A stretch of 58,479 nt of DNA from Rhodoferax sp. (GCF_025354435.1 NZ_JANXMU010000044.1:1-58479); one strand, 5' to 3'. Shown: positions 43,668 through 56,065, counted from the first letter of the stretch. Notes: generated from the letters alone by a model not told the origin. Made by a program: numbers and translations.

Positions 43668-45808
43668 GCGGCGGCGTTGTCCAGAATCAGGCGCTGCACG
43701 GTAGCACAGAGTTCTTCCACATCGTTGGGTTTGTGGATCAGGGCTTTGACACCTTCGGCGATGGCGCTTTGCTCGATCTCGGCGGTGATGTAGCCCGAGG
43801 CCAGGGCCACGGGCAGGTCGGGGCGGATGCGCTGGGCTTCGCGCACCAAGTCCACGCCGCAGTAGCCGGGCATGTTGAAGTCGGTGACCAGCAGGTCGTA
43901 GGCCCCGGCGTTGGCGCGCAATTCGGCGGCGGCCTTGTTGGGATCAGAGAAGCCGCTGACCCGAAAGCCGCGTCGGCGCAACAGCCGCTCGACCAGAAAC
44001 ACCAGGGCATGGTCGTCGTCCACATACATCACGTGCTTGCCCAGCACCTGTTCGCTGGCAGCGGGGGCGGGCTCGGGCTCGGACGGATGCGCGGCTATCA
44101 GGGCGGCGAAATCGGAGTCGGTAACCGGCTCCATCGCCGGGAAGTACAGGGTGAAGCGGCTGCCCAGGGAGGGGGCGCTTTGCACGTCGACTGCACCCGC
44201 ATGGCTGCGCATCACGCCGTGCACCACGGCCAGGCCCAGGCCGGTGCCCTGGCCGACTTCCTTGGTGGTAAAGAAGGGCTCAAAGATGCGCAGCAGGGTT
44301 TCGCCGTCCATGCCCTTGCCGCTGTCGAGCACAGTGAGCATGGCGTAGTGGCCGGGGGCGATGCTGAGGCGGTCGCATAGCCGCAGGTCGGGTTCCACGC
44401 CCGATAGCTCGATGCTGACCACACCGCGCTGGTCGCCGTGGGCCTGGATGGCGTTGGTGCACAGGTTGAGCACGGCCTGCTGGACCTGCACCGCGTCGGC
44501 CATCACCACTGGGGTGTCGGGGTCGATATGCAGGTGCAGTTCCACCGCCGGGGGCAGGGTGACGCGCAGCAGGCGCTCGGTTTCGCTGACCAGTTCGGCC
44601 AGGGCCACCGGGGCGCGGCGCGGGGCTTCGTTGCGGCTGAAGGTCAGAATCTGGCGCACCAGGTCGCGGGCGCGGCGACCGGCTTTTTCGATCTCGTGCA
44701 GGCTGACCTGGGCGGGCGAGTTGGGGCCCGCGTCTTCCTTGGCCAGCTCCACATTGCCCAGGATGGCGCTGAGGATGTTGTTGAAGTCGTGCGCGATACC
44801 ACCGGCCATGGTGCCCACGGCCTGCATTTTTTGCGATTCGCGCAGCTGGGCTTCGAGCACGCTGCGCTGCACTTCGGCGCGCTTGCGGCTGGTCAGGTCG
44901 CGGGCGAAGACGGTGGTGGTCTCGCCGCTGGGGTGGCGTTCGAACGACACGCTGACTTCGACCGACAGGCGTTTGCCGCTGGCCGTCAGCGCGGTCATTT
45001 CGCCCAAAAACGCCTGGGTGGAGATCTGGTTCAGCGCCAGTGCGTGCCCGGCTTCGGGGAAGAATCGCGTCAGCAGGCTGCCCAGGGCCTGCGAGGGCGG
45101 GCACTGGAACAGCACTGCCGCCGTGGGATTGAAGACGGTGATGTACTGGTCTTTGTCGACGCAGATGATGGCATCCAGCGCCGAGTTGATGATGGCCTCG
45201 AGTCGGCTTTCGCTGGAACGCAGTTGCTCGTTGCGCTGGCGCAGAGCCGATGCGCTGAGCTGCAGGGCGCGGCGTTCGGCCAGCAGCGGGCCCTGGTCCA
45301 CCACGGCGCAGATGTACTGGGCGATGGCATCGGACGCGCTGTCGAGCCGGGCGATGTGCAAGTCGCCCGACATCGCGCCGTCCTGCCCGATGCTGAACAC
45401 CACCTCGGTGGCTTCGCAGTGGCCGTCCACCCGCGCTTCACGGAAGGCCTGGCGGACTTGCTCGGTGCAGCCGGGGCTCACAAAAGGCATCAGGAAGTGC
45501 AGGGGCCGGTCGCTTTCGGAGGGCTGGAACAGGCGCTGCGCCATGGCATTGCTTTGCACCACCATGTCGTGGTCGTCCACCACCATCAGGGCCAGCGGCA
45601 CGCTGGAGAACAGGGTTTCAAAGCGCTCGGATGCGGCCTCGGACGCGGCCTGGCTGTAGCGCAGCACCTTGTTCTGGCTCTCCAGTTCGGCCTGGCGGTT
45701 GCGCAGGTCCTGGATCAGCTGGTGGACCGGGTAGGCCGGTTGCAGGCTGTCGGGGGCCGGACTGATAACGGCGCTGGACACCAATGCGGGAGAGGAGGGC
45801 TTGCGCAT
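43664..45808 (-). CDS. Hybrid sensor histidine kinase with PAS domains and receiver domain
   Basis: A 714-residue cytoplasmic protein (no clear transmembrane segment). After an N-terminal helical linker, PAS-like domains lie at about 65-180 and 200-320. The HisKA box [13 protein letters not shown] (His near 341) is followed by the ATPase domain with [15 protein letters not shown] and G-T-G-L-G-L-A-V. A receiver domain lies at about 590-710 ([10 protein letters not shown], Asp near 643). There is no output domain, so it should act through another protein; the divergent GGDEF/EAL protein is a candidate. Confidence 0.9.
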   Translation of the reverse strand: MRKPSSPALVSSAVISPAPDSLQPAYPVHQLIQDLRNRQAELESQNKVLRYSQAASEAASERFETLFSSVPLALMVVDDHDMVVQSNAMAQRLFQPSESDRPLHFLMPFVSPGCTEQVRQAFREARVDGHCEATEVVFSIGQDGAMSGDLHIARLDSASDAIAQYICAVVDQGPLLAERRALQLSASALRQRNEQLRSSESRLEAIINSALDAIICVDKDQYITVFNPTAAVLFQCPPSQALGSLLTRFFPEAGHALALNQISTQAFLGEMTALTASGKRLSVEVSVSFERHPSGETTTVFARDLTSRKRAEVQRSVLEAQLRESQKMQAVGTMAGGIAHDFNNILSAILGNVELAKEDAGPNSPAQVSLHEIEKAGRRARDLVRQILTFSRNEAPRRAPVALAELVSETERLLRVTLPPAVELHLHIDPDTPVVMADAVQVQQAVLNLCTNAIQAHGDQRGVVSIELSGVEPDLRLCDRLSIAPGHYAMLTVLDSGKGMDGETLLRIFEPFFTTKEVGQGTGLGLAVVHGVMRSHAGAVDVQSAPSLGSRFTLYFPAMEPVTDSDFAALIAAHPSEPEPAPAASEQVLGKHVMYVDDDHALVFLVERLLRRRGFRVSGFSDPNKAAAELRANAGAYDLLVTDFNMPGYCGVDLVREAQRIRPDLPVALASGYITAEIEQSAIAEGVKALIHKPNDVEELCATVQRLILDNAAA

Positions 45809-45979
45809 GGAGGCTGTGGGTGCGGCTGAGAAATGGATAAGTGCCCGGCACTACAGCAAAGGGCAGGCCATGGGCCTTGCACACCGTTGCGGCGTAAGCC
45901 AAGTGTCTTATGGGTGAATAAACGTAACAGTTTACGGGTTGACGCTGCATCTGTCTCATCTGTGTACTAGTCTGCATAT

Positions 45980-46010
45980 TTGACAAAATATTTTGTGAAC
46001 GAGTTACGAT
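45980..46010 (+). promoter_or_regulatory. Candidate sigma-70 promoter for the GGDEF/EAL gene
   Basis: TTGACA at 45980-45985 and TACGAT at 46005-46010, spaced 19 bp, in the AT-rich divergent region upstream of ATG 46055. Spacing is wider than ideal. Confidence 0.35.
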
Positions 46011-46054
46011 AGCCAGCCTGTAGTGCATACACACAAAAATTAGTTTTCCCATCT

Positions 46055-48358
46055 ATGCCATCCGCATTCAGTCCCGTACTCCTTTATTCCATCCTGGTGA
46101 ATGCCGTGGTCGGTCTGACCATGGGCGCGGCCTTGTTGTTGGTGTGGCGAGGACACCGGTCGCAGCTGTTCACCCGCGATCTGGGGGTTGCACAGTTGGC
46201 GCAGGCGCTGGTGCCTATGGGCTACTTGATGAGCCAGTGGGTGGGAGATGAATGGACCGTGCCCGGCATGGTTTTGGCCGTATTTGGGCAAATTGGCAGC
46301 ATTGCGCTGATGTTGAGCGGTAGCCGCCGCTTGTCTGGCTGGGTTTTTTCGACGCTGGAGTGGGTGGTTTTTTCGGGTTTGCTGCTGCTGGCCGGTTTAT
46401 GGGCGGTGCTGTTCAGCGACCCATCCATTACGGTCTGGGTCAGCCCGTCTTTAATGATTTTGGCGGGCGTGGTGGTTACACGTGGTTTGCGCGGGGGCCT
46501 GTTTACCGACCGCCTGGTAGGCCCTTTGATGGTGCTGCTGGGGCTGAATCAGCTGTGTTTTGCCTTTTGGGGCCAGGCGGGGTTGTTGTTCCAGTCGAAT
46601 GCGGGTGCGGTATTGCGGCTGCTGTTGGGCCTGACGTTGGTCTATGCCACCCTGGACCGCTCGATGCTGGAGTCGGACAACCTGCGCAAGCGCTTTCAGC
46701 AACTGGTGGAGCGCTCGCACCAGGGCATTTTGGTGCTGGTGGAGCAGCGTGTGCGGTACGCGAACTCGGCGCTGTTGGGCTTGTACGGCTTTGGGCGGCG
46801 GGAACAGGTGACCTTGTCCGACCTGCTACAAGGTGTGCGACGCGAAGAAGTCGCGCAGTTGCAGCTGCGCTACCAGCAGATCGAAAGCGGCACCGTGGAC
46901 GAGCTGCAATGGGAAGGGCTGCGGCACCGCAAGGACGGCTCGTCGGTGTGGCTGCGCTTCTCGGGCTGGCGCACGCAGTGGGGCGACGCGCAGGCGATCC
47001 AGATTCTGGTCACCGACCAAACCGACCACCACGATGTCACCCAGGCATTGCTCTACCAGGCGACGCACGATGAGCTGACCGGTCTGCCCAACCGCAGCGC
47101 CTTGCTGCAGCGCCTGCGCCAGTGCTGCGTGGTTGTGCCGGACCGGCCCAGCTTTGGGTTGGTGCTGCTGGGGGTGGACCGCTTCAAGCTGTTCAACGAA
47201 GCCCATGGCCATTCGCTGGGCGACGAAGTGCTCAAGGCCCTGGCGATTGCGGTGGAGCGGGAACTGGGTGAGGACTGTGAGCTGATGCGCCTGGGGGCCG
47301 ATGAATTTGCTTTTCTGGCCCGGCCCTACCACGACAGAGACAGTGCTGCGGCCATGGCGCGTCGGGTGCAGCAGTTGCTGTTGCGACCGCTGGTGCTGCC
47401 GCAGCGCAACTTTTTTATCGACGTGTCCATGGGCATCGCGCTGTACCCCAAGGATGCCCAGGATGCCGAGTCTTTGCTGCGTGCGGCCAACGCCGCCATG
47501 CACGCCGCCAAGCGTACGCCCGGTACCTCGGTGGCGCTGGCCGAGGCCCGGTTTGAACGCGGCTCCAGCGACGTGTTCGAGCAGGAACAGGCCTTGCGCG
47601 CGGGCATCGAGCAGTGTGAATTCAGCCTGTACTACCAGCCCAAGGTCGACGCGCGGACCGGGCAGTTGGCCAGCTTTGAGGCCTTGGCGCGCTGGCACCG
47701 CCCCGGAGTGGGCTGGGTCAGCCCGGTGGAGTTCATTGCCGTGGCCGAGCGCACTGGTTTGATCGCCGACCTGGGTTTGCTGTTGCTGAGCCTGGCCTGC
47801 GAGCAAGTCGCCCTGTGGCGGCAGCGGTTTACCAAGGTGGTACCGGTGGCGGTGAACGTGTCGCCCCTGCAAATGCTGGATGGCGGCTTTCCGGAGCTGG
47901 TGGAGCAACTGCTGCTGCAACACCGGCTGCCGGCGCATGCGATCACTCTGGAAATTACCGAAAGTGCGGCAGTAGCCAACCTAGACCAGGCGCGCAAGCA
48001 GATCCGGCAACTGCGCAACCTGGGTATTGCCGTGGGACTGGACGACTTTGGCACCGGATTTTCGTCGCTGAACATGCTGCGCAGCCTGCCGCTGCAGTCC
48101 GTCAAGATCGACCGGGGCTTGATCGAACCCCTGCCCGCCGCCGATGCCACCGCCGTGGTGCAGGCGATCTGCCAACTGGCCGTGGCCTTGCGGCTGGATG
48201 TGGTGGCCGAAGGCATAGAAACACCCGCCCAAGCCAACATTGCCCGGCTGGCGGGCTGCCATGAACTGCAAGGGGATTTGTTTGCCAAGCCGCTCACACC
48301 GGAAGAAGCTGCGCAGTGGCTGCTGAATGCACCGGTGGCTGTATTTCTAGAGGCATAA
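46055..48358 (+). CDS. Membrane PAS-GGDEF-EAL c-di-GMP phosphodiesterase candidate
   Basis: A 767-residue protein. About seven N-terminal transmembrane segments (1-210), a PAS domain (about 215-330), a GGDEF domain with the altered motif L-G-A-D-E-F (about 345-490) and an EAL domain (about 510-760). EAL catalytic signatures are intact: E-A-L-A-R, N-V-S, E-I-T-E-S, D-D-F-G-T-G, K-I-D-R and A-E-G-I-E-T. The probable activity is breakdown of c-di-GMP, with the GGDEF part regulatory. It ends in a strong terminator. Confidence 0.9.
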   Translation: MPSAFSPVLLYSILVNAVVGLTMGAALLLVWRGHRSQLFTRDLGVAQLAQALVPMGYLMSQWVGDEWTVPGMVLAVFGQIGSIALMLSGSRRLSGWVFSTLEWVVFSGLLLLAGLWAVLFSDPSITVWVSPSLMILAGVVVTRGLRGGLFTDRLVGPLMVLLGLNQLCFAFWGQAGLLFQSNAGAVLRLLLGLTLVYATLDRSMLESDNLRKRFQQLVERSHQGILVLVEQRVRYANSALLGLYGFGRREQVTLSDLLQGVRREEVAQLQLRYQQIESGTVDELQWEGLRHRKDGSSVWLRFSGWRTQWGDAQAIQILVTDQTDHHDVTQALLYQATHDELTGLPNRSALLQRLRQCCVVVPDRPSFGLVLLGVDRFKLFNEAHGHSLGDEVLKALAIAVERELGEDCELMRLGADEFAFLARPYHDRDSAAAMARRVQQLLLRPLVLPQRNFFIDVSMGIALYPKDAQDAESLLRAANAAMHAAKRTPGTSVALAEARFERGSSDVFEQEQALRAGIEQCEFSLYYQPKVDARTGQLASFEALARWHRPGVGWVSPVEFIAVAERTGLIADLGLLLLSLACEQVALWRQRFTKVVPVAVNVSPLQMLDGGFPELVEQLLLQHRLPAHAITLEITESAAVANLDQARKQIRQLRNLGIAVGLDDFGTGFSSLNMLRSLPLQSVKIDRGLIEPLPAADATAVVQAICQLAVALRLDVVAEGIETPAQANIARLAGCHELQGDLFAKPLTPEEAAQWLLNAPVAVFLEA

Positions 48359-48386
48359 AAAAAGCCGCATCAGATGCGGCTTTTTT
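48357..48386. terminator. Bidirectional rho-independent terminator
   Basis: AAAAAAAGCCGCAT, loop CAG, ATGCGGCTTTTTT. The hairpin has an A-run on one side and a T-run on the other, so it ends both the GGDEF/EAL transcript and the small gene on the opposite strand. Confidence 0.92.
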
Positions 48387-48399
48387 GAGGGGGTAGCGG

Positions 48400-48540
48400 T
48401 TATTTCTTCAACTTGCCGCGAACCGGCACCACGGTGGTGATGGTGGGGCGCACTGCATCGGTAGAAATGGGCTTGGGAGGCGAAGTGTCCTTCTTGGGCT
48501 TCTTCGATTCCTTGTTGGTTTTTTGCTCGCCTTTGGCCAT
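48400..48540 (-). CDS. Small basic protein of 46 residues
   Basis: ATG 48540 to TAA 48400 encodes M-A-K-G-E-Q-K-T-N-K-E-S-K-K-P-K-K ... then V-R-P-T-I-T-T-V-V-P-V-R-G-K-L-K-K. GGAGAAAATC precedes the start and a terminator lies just past the stop, which supports a real, separate gene. It is Lys- and Pro-rich, probably disordered, and may bind nucleic acid. No family recognised. Confidence 0.7.
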   Translation of the reverse strand: MAKGEQKTNKESKKPKKDTSPPKPISTDAVRPTITTVVPVRGKLKK

Positions 48541-48638
48541 GATTTTCTCCAGTCAATTAAGAGGTTTCTATGGCCTTGAGCTTATCAGTTCATAGCCGGT
48601 TTTGAGCTTTGGCGAGGCAAAGTTTATGGCCTCTTTTT

Positions 48639-49319
48639 TTACGCCAGCTTCTGCAGCAAAGCGTGCGCTGCCGCTTCGGATGACGCGGGGTTTTGCCCGG
48701 TGACCAGCAAGCCGTCGGTTACCACGTACGACTGCCAATCTGCGCCTTTGGAGTAAATGCCGCCGTTGGCGATCAGCATGTCTTCGACCAGGAAGGGCAC
48801 GATGTCGGTCAGGCCCACGGCGTCTTCTTCGCTATTGGTAAAGCCGGTGACTGACTTGCCGCGCACGATGGATTGGCCATCGGTGCCCTTGGCATGGCGC
48901 AGCACACCGGGTGCATGGCACACGGCGGCCACCGGTTTGCCAGCGGCCAGCAGAGTTTCAATCAGCGCAATCGAGGTGGCATCTTCGGCCAGATCCCACA
49001 GCGGGCCGTGGCCACCGGGGTAGAACACGGCATCGAAGTCGGCTGCAGACACGCCTGCCAGCACCCGGGTATCGGCCAGCAGTGCCTGGGCGGCGGGGTC
49101 GGCCTTGAAGCGCAGGGTGGCCGCGGTTTGCGAACCTGGGTCGTCACTCTTGGGGTCCAGCGGCGGCTGGCCGCCGAGGGGTGAGGCCAGGGTGATGCTG
49201 ACACCGGCATCTTTGAAGACGTAGTAGGGCGCGGCGAATTCTTCCAGCCAGAAGCCGGTTGTGGCACCGGTGTTGCCGAGTTGGTCGTGCGATGTAAGCA
49301 CCATGAGGATTTTGGACAT
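48639..49319 (-). CDS. DJ-1/PfpI family glutamine-amidotransferase-like protein (Hsp31-like)
   Basis: A 226-residue protein with the nucleophile elbow A-V-C-H-A-P-G-V-L (Cys-His) and F-Y-P-G-G-H-G-P-L-W-D-L, typical of the Hsp31/glyoxalase III branch. The family detoxifies glyoxals or repairs glycated groups. It lies 26 bp after the YqhD-like gene, so both are in one transcript. Confidence 0.9.
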   Translation of the reverse strand: MSKILMVLTSHDQLGNTGATTGFWLEEFAAPYYVFKDAGVSITLASPLGGQPPLDPKSDDPGSQTAATLRFKADPAAQALLADTRVLAGVSAADFDAVFYPGGHGPLWDLAEDATSIALIETLLAAGKPVAAVCHAPGVLRHAKGTDGQSIVRGKSVTGFTNSEEDAVGLTDIVPFLVEDMLIANGGIYSKGADWQSYVVTDGLLVTGQNPASSEAAAHALLQKLA

Positions 49320-49345
49320 GGGGTTTCCTGGTGGGTTGAAAAAAA

Positions 49346-50506
49346 TTACAGAGCGGCTTGCAGCACGCGGCGGCTGACTTCAGGCGTGATGTCGCCGTGT
49401 TCGCCCAGGCGCGTCATGCCGTGTTCGGTAAGCTGGGCTATCAGTACGTCGATGGCCTCTGCGCCCAGCCCGTAGGCCGACAAGCGGGTGGGGATGCCCA
49501 TGCGCTCAAAGAAGTCGCGGGTGGCCACGATGGTGGCGGTGATGCGCTCGTCTTCGTTGCCGGTGCGGATGCCCCAGACGCGGTCGCCGTACTGCAACAG
49601 CTTGGCGTGTTTTTGCACCCGGCGCTCGTCCAGCATGGCGGGTAGCACGATGGCCAAGGTGCGGGCGTGGTCGATGTTGTGCAGGGCGGTGAGTTCGTGG
49701 CCCACCATGTGGGTGGCCCAGTCTTGCGGCACGCCCGAGCCGATCAGCCCGTTCAGCGCCAGGGTAGCGGCCCAGACCAGATTCGCACGATCGTCGTACA
49801 CCGGCTCGGGCGCGGTCAGCAGGCGTGGGCCCACGTCGATGAGGGTTTGCAGAATGCCTTCGGCAAAGCGGTCTTGCAGCGGTGCGTTGACCGGGTACGT
49901 CAGGTACTGCTCCACGGTGTGCACGAATGCGTCCACCACGCCGTTGGCTAACTGCTGCGGCGGCAGGGTGTAGGTTTTGGTAGGGTCGAGCACCGAGAAC
50001 TGTGGGTACACGTGCTGGCTGCGGAAGGGCAGCTTGGCACCGATGTCGCGCCGGGTGATCACGCCGCCCTTGTTCATTTCAGAGCCGGTAGCGGGCAGGG
50101 TCAGCACCGTGCCAAAGGGCAGGGCGCGACGGATGTTGGCACCACCTTTGAGCAAAATGTCCCAGGCATCGCCTTCAAACAAGGCCGCTGCGGCAATGAA
50201 CTTGGCTGCGTCGATCACCGAGCCGCCACCCACCGCCAACAAAAAGTCAAAGCCGCCTTCGCGCACTTGGTGCACGGCCTGCATGGCGGTGTCGAAGCTG
50301 GGGTTGGGTTCGATGCCGGTGAAAGTGGCGTGGGCGCGGCTGCCGAGGGCTTGGCGCACTTCGGCCAGGGTGCCGGTTTTTTCGGCACTGGAGCCGCCCA
50401 CCAGAATCAGCACCTTGGCGGCAGCGGGCACCAGCGTGGCGAGGTCGGCAATGCGGTCTTTGCCAAAGACGATGTGGGTGGGGTTGTGGAAGTCAAAGTT
50501 GTTCAT
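49346..50506 (-). CDS. Iron-containing alcohol dehydrogenase (YqhD-like aldehyde reductase)
   Basis: A 386-residue group III dehydrogenase. Start M-N-N-F-D-F-H-N-P-T-H-I-V-F-G, NADP-binding region V-G-G-G-S-V-I-D-A-A-K, and metal-binding H-M-V-G-H-E-L-T-A-L-H-N-I-D-H-A. YqhD reduces a wide range of short aldehydes with NADPH. It has its own operator-containing promoter region (50507-50579) and is followed by a DJ-1 family gene. Confidence 0.9.
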   Translation of the reverse strand: MNNFDFHNPTHIVFGKDRIADLATLVPAAAKVLILVGGSSAEKTGTLAEVRQALGSRAHATFTGIEPNPSFDTAMQAVHQVREGGFDFLLAVGGGSVIDAAKFIAAAALFEGDAWDILLKGGANIRRALPFGTVLTLPATGSEMNKGGVITRRDIGAKLPFRSQHVYPQFSVLDPTKTYTLPPQQLANGVVDAFVHTVEQYLTYPVNAPLQDRFAEGILQTLIDVGPRLLTAPEPVYDDRANLVWAATLALNGLIGSGVPQDWATHMVGHELTALHNIDHARTLAIVLPAMLDERRVQKHAKLLQYGDRVWGIRTGNEDERITATIVATRDFFERMGIPTRLSAYGLGAEAIDVLIAQLTEHGMTRLGEHGDITPEVSRRVLQAAL

Positions 50507-50530
50507 GGGGTTCCTTGTGGTGTTTAAAAG

Positions 50531-50545
50531 TAGACCGGTCGGCTA
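50531..50545. promoter_or_regulatory. TetR-type operator upstream of the YqhD-like gene
   Basis: TAGACCGGTCGGCTA, a near-palindrome matching the site at 51232-51246 (TAGACCAGTCGTCTA), lies 25 bp before the dehydrogenase ATG. Confidence 0.7.
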
Positions 50546-50546
50546 G

Positions 50547-50580
50547 TATTTTTATAAAAATGATAGCTGCTAGTGCAGAT
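50547..50580. repeat. Partial short palindromic element overlapping the tetR stop
   Basis: ATTTTTATAAAAATGATAGC followed by TGCTAGTGCAGAT. Only the left half of the family is kept; its end reaches the TGA of the TetR gene (50580-50582). Confidence 0.5.
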
Positions 50581-51212
50581 CAGGCGGGCGTGGAGTCGAG
50601 TATTTGCTGGGTAGCCCGCATGGCGGGCTCAAATGGCGAGTTATCGCGCCGCAGCTTGGAGAGCAGGCTGGCACCCAGCCAGAGTTGGTACAAAGTCAAT
50701 GCCGTGGCTGGTGCCGGTAAGTGGGCAGGGACGGACCCGTCAGCATGGCCATCTTCCAGGCACTGGGCAATGCGCTGCACGATCTGGTCGGTACCGTCGC
50801 GCAAGGTCAGGCGCATGGCCTCAGAGATATCGGCCACCTCGGCGCTGAGTTTGACGACTAGGCATTTGGTACTGGTAGTGGCGGGGTTGCCCGTACCGCC
50901 CACGGTATCGCAACTAGTGGCGCATTGGGTGCTGTTCCAGTGCTGCCAATAGCGCATCAGCCGCACACGGCCGGTCTCGCCGTCGGGGCGAAACATCGCG
51001 TCCAGTCCTTGCACGTAGCGCTCCATGTAGCGCACCAACAGGGCTTCGCCAAAGCGCTCTTTGGAGCTGAAGTAGTGGTAGAACGAGCCCTTGGGCACAC
51101 CTGCCACGGCCAGAATCTCTGCCAGGCCTACGCCAACAAAGCCCTTGGTGGCGATCAGGCGTTCGCCACAGTCGAGGATGTGGTGTTTGGCGGTAGGGGC
51201 TTCATTCAGCAT
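50580..51212 (-). CDS. TetR/AcrR family regulator (NemR-like)
   Basis: A 210-residue repressor. HTH in V-G-L-A-E-I-L-A-V-A-G-V-P-K-G-S-F-Y-H-Y-F-S-S-K-E, and the family C-terminal part K-C-L-V-V-K-L-S-A-E-V-A-D. Cys97, Cys101, Cys117 and Cys151 are candidate sensors of electrophiles, as in NemR. A matching operator lies 20 bp upstream and another before the YqhD-like gene, so it represses both itself and the detoxification operon. Confidence 0.9.
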   Translation of the reverse strand: MLNEAPTAKHHILDCGERLIATKGFVGVGLAEILAVAGVPKGSFYHYFSSKERFGEALLVRYMERYVQGLDAMFRPDGETGRVRLMRYWQHWNSTQCATSCDTVGGTGNPATTSTKCLVVKLSAEVADISEAMRLTLRDGTDQIVQRIAQCLEDGHADGSVPAHLPAPATALTLYQLWLGASLLSKLRRDNSPFEPAMRATQQILDSTPA

Positions 51213-51231
51213 GGATGTATTGTAGCTGTAG

Positions 51232-51246
51232 TAGACCAGTCGTCTA
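51232..51246. promoter_or_regulatory. TetR-type operator upstream of tetR
   Basis: TAGACCAGTCGTCTA, an inverted repeat (TAGAC and GTCTA) with a 5-base centre, 20 bp before the tetR start. Its partner is at 50531-50545. Confidence 0.75.
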
Positions 51247-51289
51247 GTGATTTGCTGTGTAAGGCCCTTGGTTGCAGCGGGCTTTTATT

Positions 51290-51514
51290 TCAGTAGTGCG
51301 GAGGCAGGTCGTCGGCGGCGTTGCGCGGGCCGTCCTGGCCATCGGTACTGCGCTGCTGTAAGCGGGTCACTTCGCGCACCAGCAGGTCGATTTGCTGCTG
51401 CTGGCGGATGACCACCAGGTCGAGTTGCTCCAGCAGGTCTTCGGTAAAGCTGGCTTTGATTTCCAGGTCGGTCAGGCGTTGGTCAATGGTGTCATGCATG
51501 CCCGTATTGGACAC
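51290..51514 (-). CDS. slyX: SlyX family protein
   Basis: A 74-residue coiled-coil protein with the usual SlyX form: D-Q-R-L-T-D-L-E-I-K-A-S-F-T-E-D-L-L-E-Q-L at the start and D-D-L-P-P-H-Y at the end. Function unknown. Start 51514 or 51499 are both possible. Confidence 0.9.
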   Translation of the reverse strand: MSNTGMHDTIDQRLTDLEIKASFTEDLLEQLDLVVIRQQQQIDLLVREVTRLQQRSTDGQDGPRNAADDLPPHY

Positions 51515-51525
51515 TACCGCACCGC

Positions 51526-52134
51526 CTACAAAACGGCGTACCGGCCCGGCTTGTGGTTGACCCAGATAAACAGGTTCATCACCACCGCGCCCAGCACCGA
51601 ATAGCCCACGCGGGCCGGTTCGATCACCGTCAGCGCCAGCAGCACGATGGTGCAGTCAATGGCCATCTGCACCTTGCCCGCGCGCCAGCCGTAGGTCTTT
51701 TGCAAGTACAAAGTAACGATGGTGGCCCCGCCCAGGCTGGCACGGTGGCGGGCCAGAAACAGGCAGCCTGAGCCCAACAGCAGCCCGCCCAGCACGGCGG
51801 CGTAGGCCGGGTGCAGGCGTTCGATGGCAAACAGCTTGGGCGACCACTCCATCATGGCCGACAGCATGCTGATGGCGATGAAAGTCTTGAAGGTGAACTC
51901 GCGCCCCATACGTGTCCAGGCGAACCAGTAAAACGGCAGGTTGATCACAAAGAATAGCTTGCCCAGCGTGATGCCCGTGGCATAAAACAGCAAAAACGCA
52001 GCCCCCGCCGTGCCGCCCGTCATCAGGCCCGCCTGGGCAAACAAGATCAGCGCCAGCGACACAAACAGCGTGCCGGTAAAAATGGCCTGTGCGTCTTCAA
52101 ACGCGGTGTGGAGGTGTACGGAGGATTCAGCCAT
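51526..52134 (-). CDS. YitT family membrane protein
   Basis: A 202-residue inner-membrane protein with five to six hydrophobic segments and the family stretches A-G-L-M-T-G-G-T-A-G and R-A-S-L-G-G-A-T-I-V-T-L-Y-L-Q. Function of YitT proteins is not clear. It ends 11 bp before slyX. Confidence 0.85.
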   Translation of the reverse strand: MAESSVHLHTAFEDAQAIFTGTLFVSLALILFAQAGLMTGGTAGAAFLLFYATGITLGKLFFVINLPFYWFAWTRMGREFTFKTFIAISMLSAMMEWSPKLFAIERLHPAYAAVLGGLLLGSGCLFLARHRASLGGATIVTLYLQKTYGWRAGKVQMAIDCTIVLLALTVIEPARVGYSVLGAVVMNLFIWVNHKPGRYAVL

Positions 52135-52164
52135 GGCCAGTTCCCCAGCAGGAACTGTGCCGCA

Positions 52165-52646
52165 CTAGATTTGTTTTTGCAGAAACACGGCATGCCCGGC
52201 GGATGCGACCAGCTGGTAACCCACAAACCCAAAGCGCGCATAGCTGGCCTGGGCCTGGGCATTGCCCGTTAGCACCTCCAGCGTCAGCTTGCAGCAGCCC
52301 CGCTCCAGCGCGTGTTGCTGCACCGCCGCCAGCAACGCCTGGCCCACGCCCCGGCCCCGGTGTGCCGGGTGTACCGCCATGTCGTGGATGTTCAGCAGCG
52401 GCTGGGCCTTGAAGGTCGAATAGCCCTCAAAACAATTGGCAAGCCCGATCGGCTCGTCTCCCTGCCAGGCGATGAAGCTGGCCGCGTGCGGGCGCAATGC
52501 CAAGTCGGCGCACAGGCGTTCGCGGGTGTCGTCGCTGAGCGGCGTGGCACCACCCATGGGGTCCTGGGCATACAGGTCCAGCAGGTGGACCAGGGCGGCT
52601 GCATCGGTCGGGTTGCTGTAATCCACGCGGCGGACGTGCAAGTCCA

Positions 52647-52647
<1 letters not shown>
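52165..52647 (-). CDS. GNAT family N-acetyltransferase
   Basis: A 160-residue GNAT protein. Acetyl-CoA loop H-R-G-R-G-V-G-Q-A-L-L following the strand I-H-D-M-A-V-H-P. The ATG at 52647 overlaps the gcvP stop by one base (TGATG), so it is translated from the gcv transcript. Substrate unknown. Confidence 0.85.
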
Positions 52648-55526
<2,879 letters not shown>

Positions 55527-55586
55527 GGCGAGGCGCTTGGGTTGGGGTGAAGGTGGGAGCGGCTCAGGCAAGCGGTACATGACTTT

Positions 55587-55692
55587 TCCAGAAACACCGC
55601 AGAACTGGTGTTGCCCCCTGCATGTCGTATCGGTTTTTCAAACCAATACGAGGGGGGTTGGCGAAAGACGCGCAGCGCTGTAGCCTGGGGGT
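55587..55692 (-). repeat. REP-like intra-operon repeat, copy 2
   Basis: Shares both ends with 554-647. It has an extra hairpin (CGTATCGGTTT and AAACCAATACG) inside the C-run/G-run loop and lacks a 17-base piece present in copy 1. It fills most of the gcvH-gcvP gap, starting right after the gcvH stop. Confidence 0.75.
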
Positions 55693-55693
55693 A

Positions 55694-56065
55694 TTAGTTA
55701 CTGGAACTAAAGGCGGTATAGGCGGCTTCGTCGAGCAGCGCCGCAATTTGCGATGCATCCGACAGCTTGACTTTGAAGAACCAGCCTGCGCCCAGCGGGT
55801 CGGTGTTGGCCAGGGCCGGGTCGGCGCGCAGGGCTTCGTTCACCTCGGTGATTTCACCGGAAACAGGCATGTACACGTCGGCGGCGGCTTTCACCGACTC
55901 GACCACGCCGGCTACGTCTTTCTGGGCGAAGCTGGTGCCCACCGCGGGCAGGTCGACAAACACCACGTCACCCAGCGCGTCCTGCGCGTGGTGGGTGATG
56001 CCCACGGTGGCGGTGTCGCCCTCGATGTTCAGCCATTCGTGGTCTTCGGTGTATTTGATGCTCAT
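55694..56065 (-). CDS. gcvH: Glycine cleavage system H protein
   Basis: A 123-residue lipoyl carrier. The lipoylated Lys59 lies in V-E-S-V-K-A-A-A-D, and the start is [11 protein letters not shown]. It shuttles the aminomethyl group between GcvP, GcvT and the L protein. The gene lies 24 bp after gcvT and 167 bp before gcvP, a gap filled by a repeat. Confidence 0.95.
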   Translation of the reverse strand: MSIKYTEDHEWLNIEGDTATVGITHHAQDALGDVVFVDLPAVGTSFAQKDVAGVVESVKAAADVYMPVSGEITEVNEALRADPALANTDPLGAGWFFKVKLSDASQIAALLDEAAYTAFSSSN

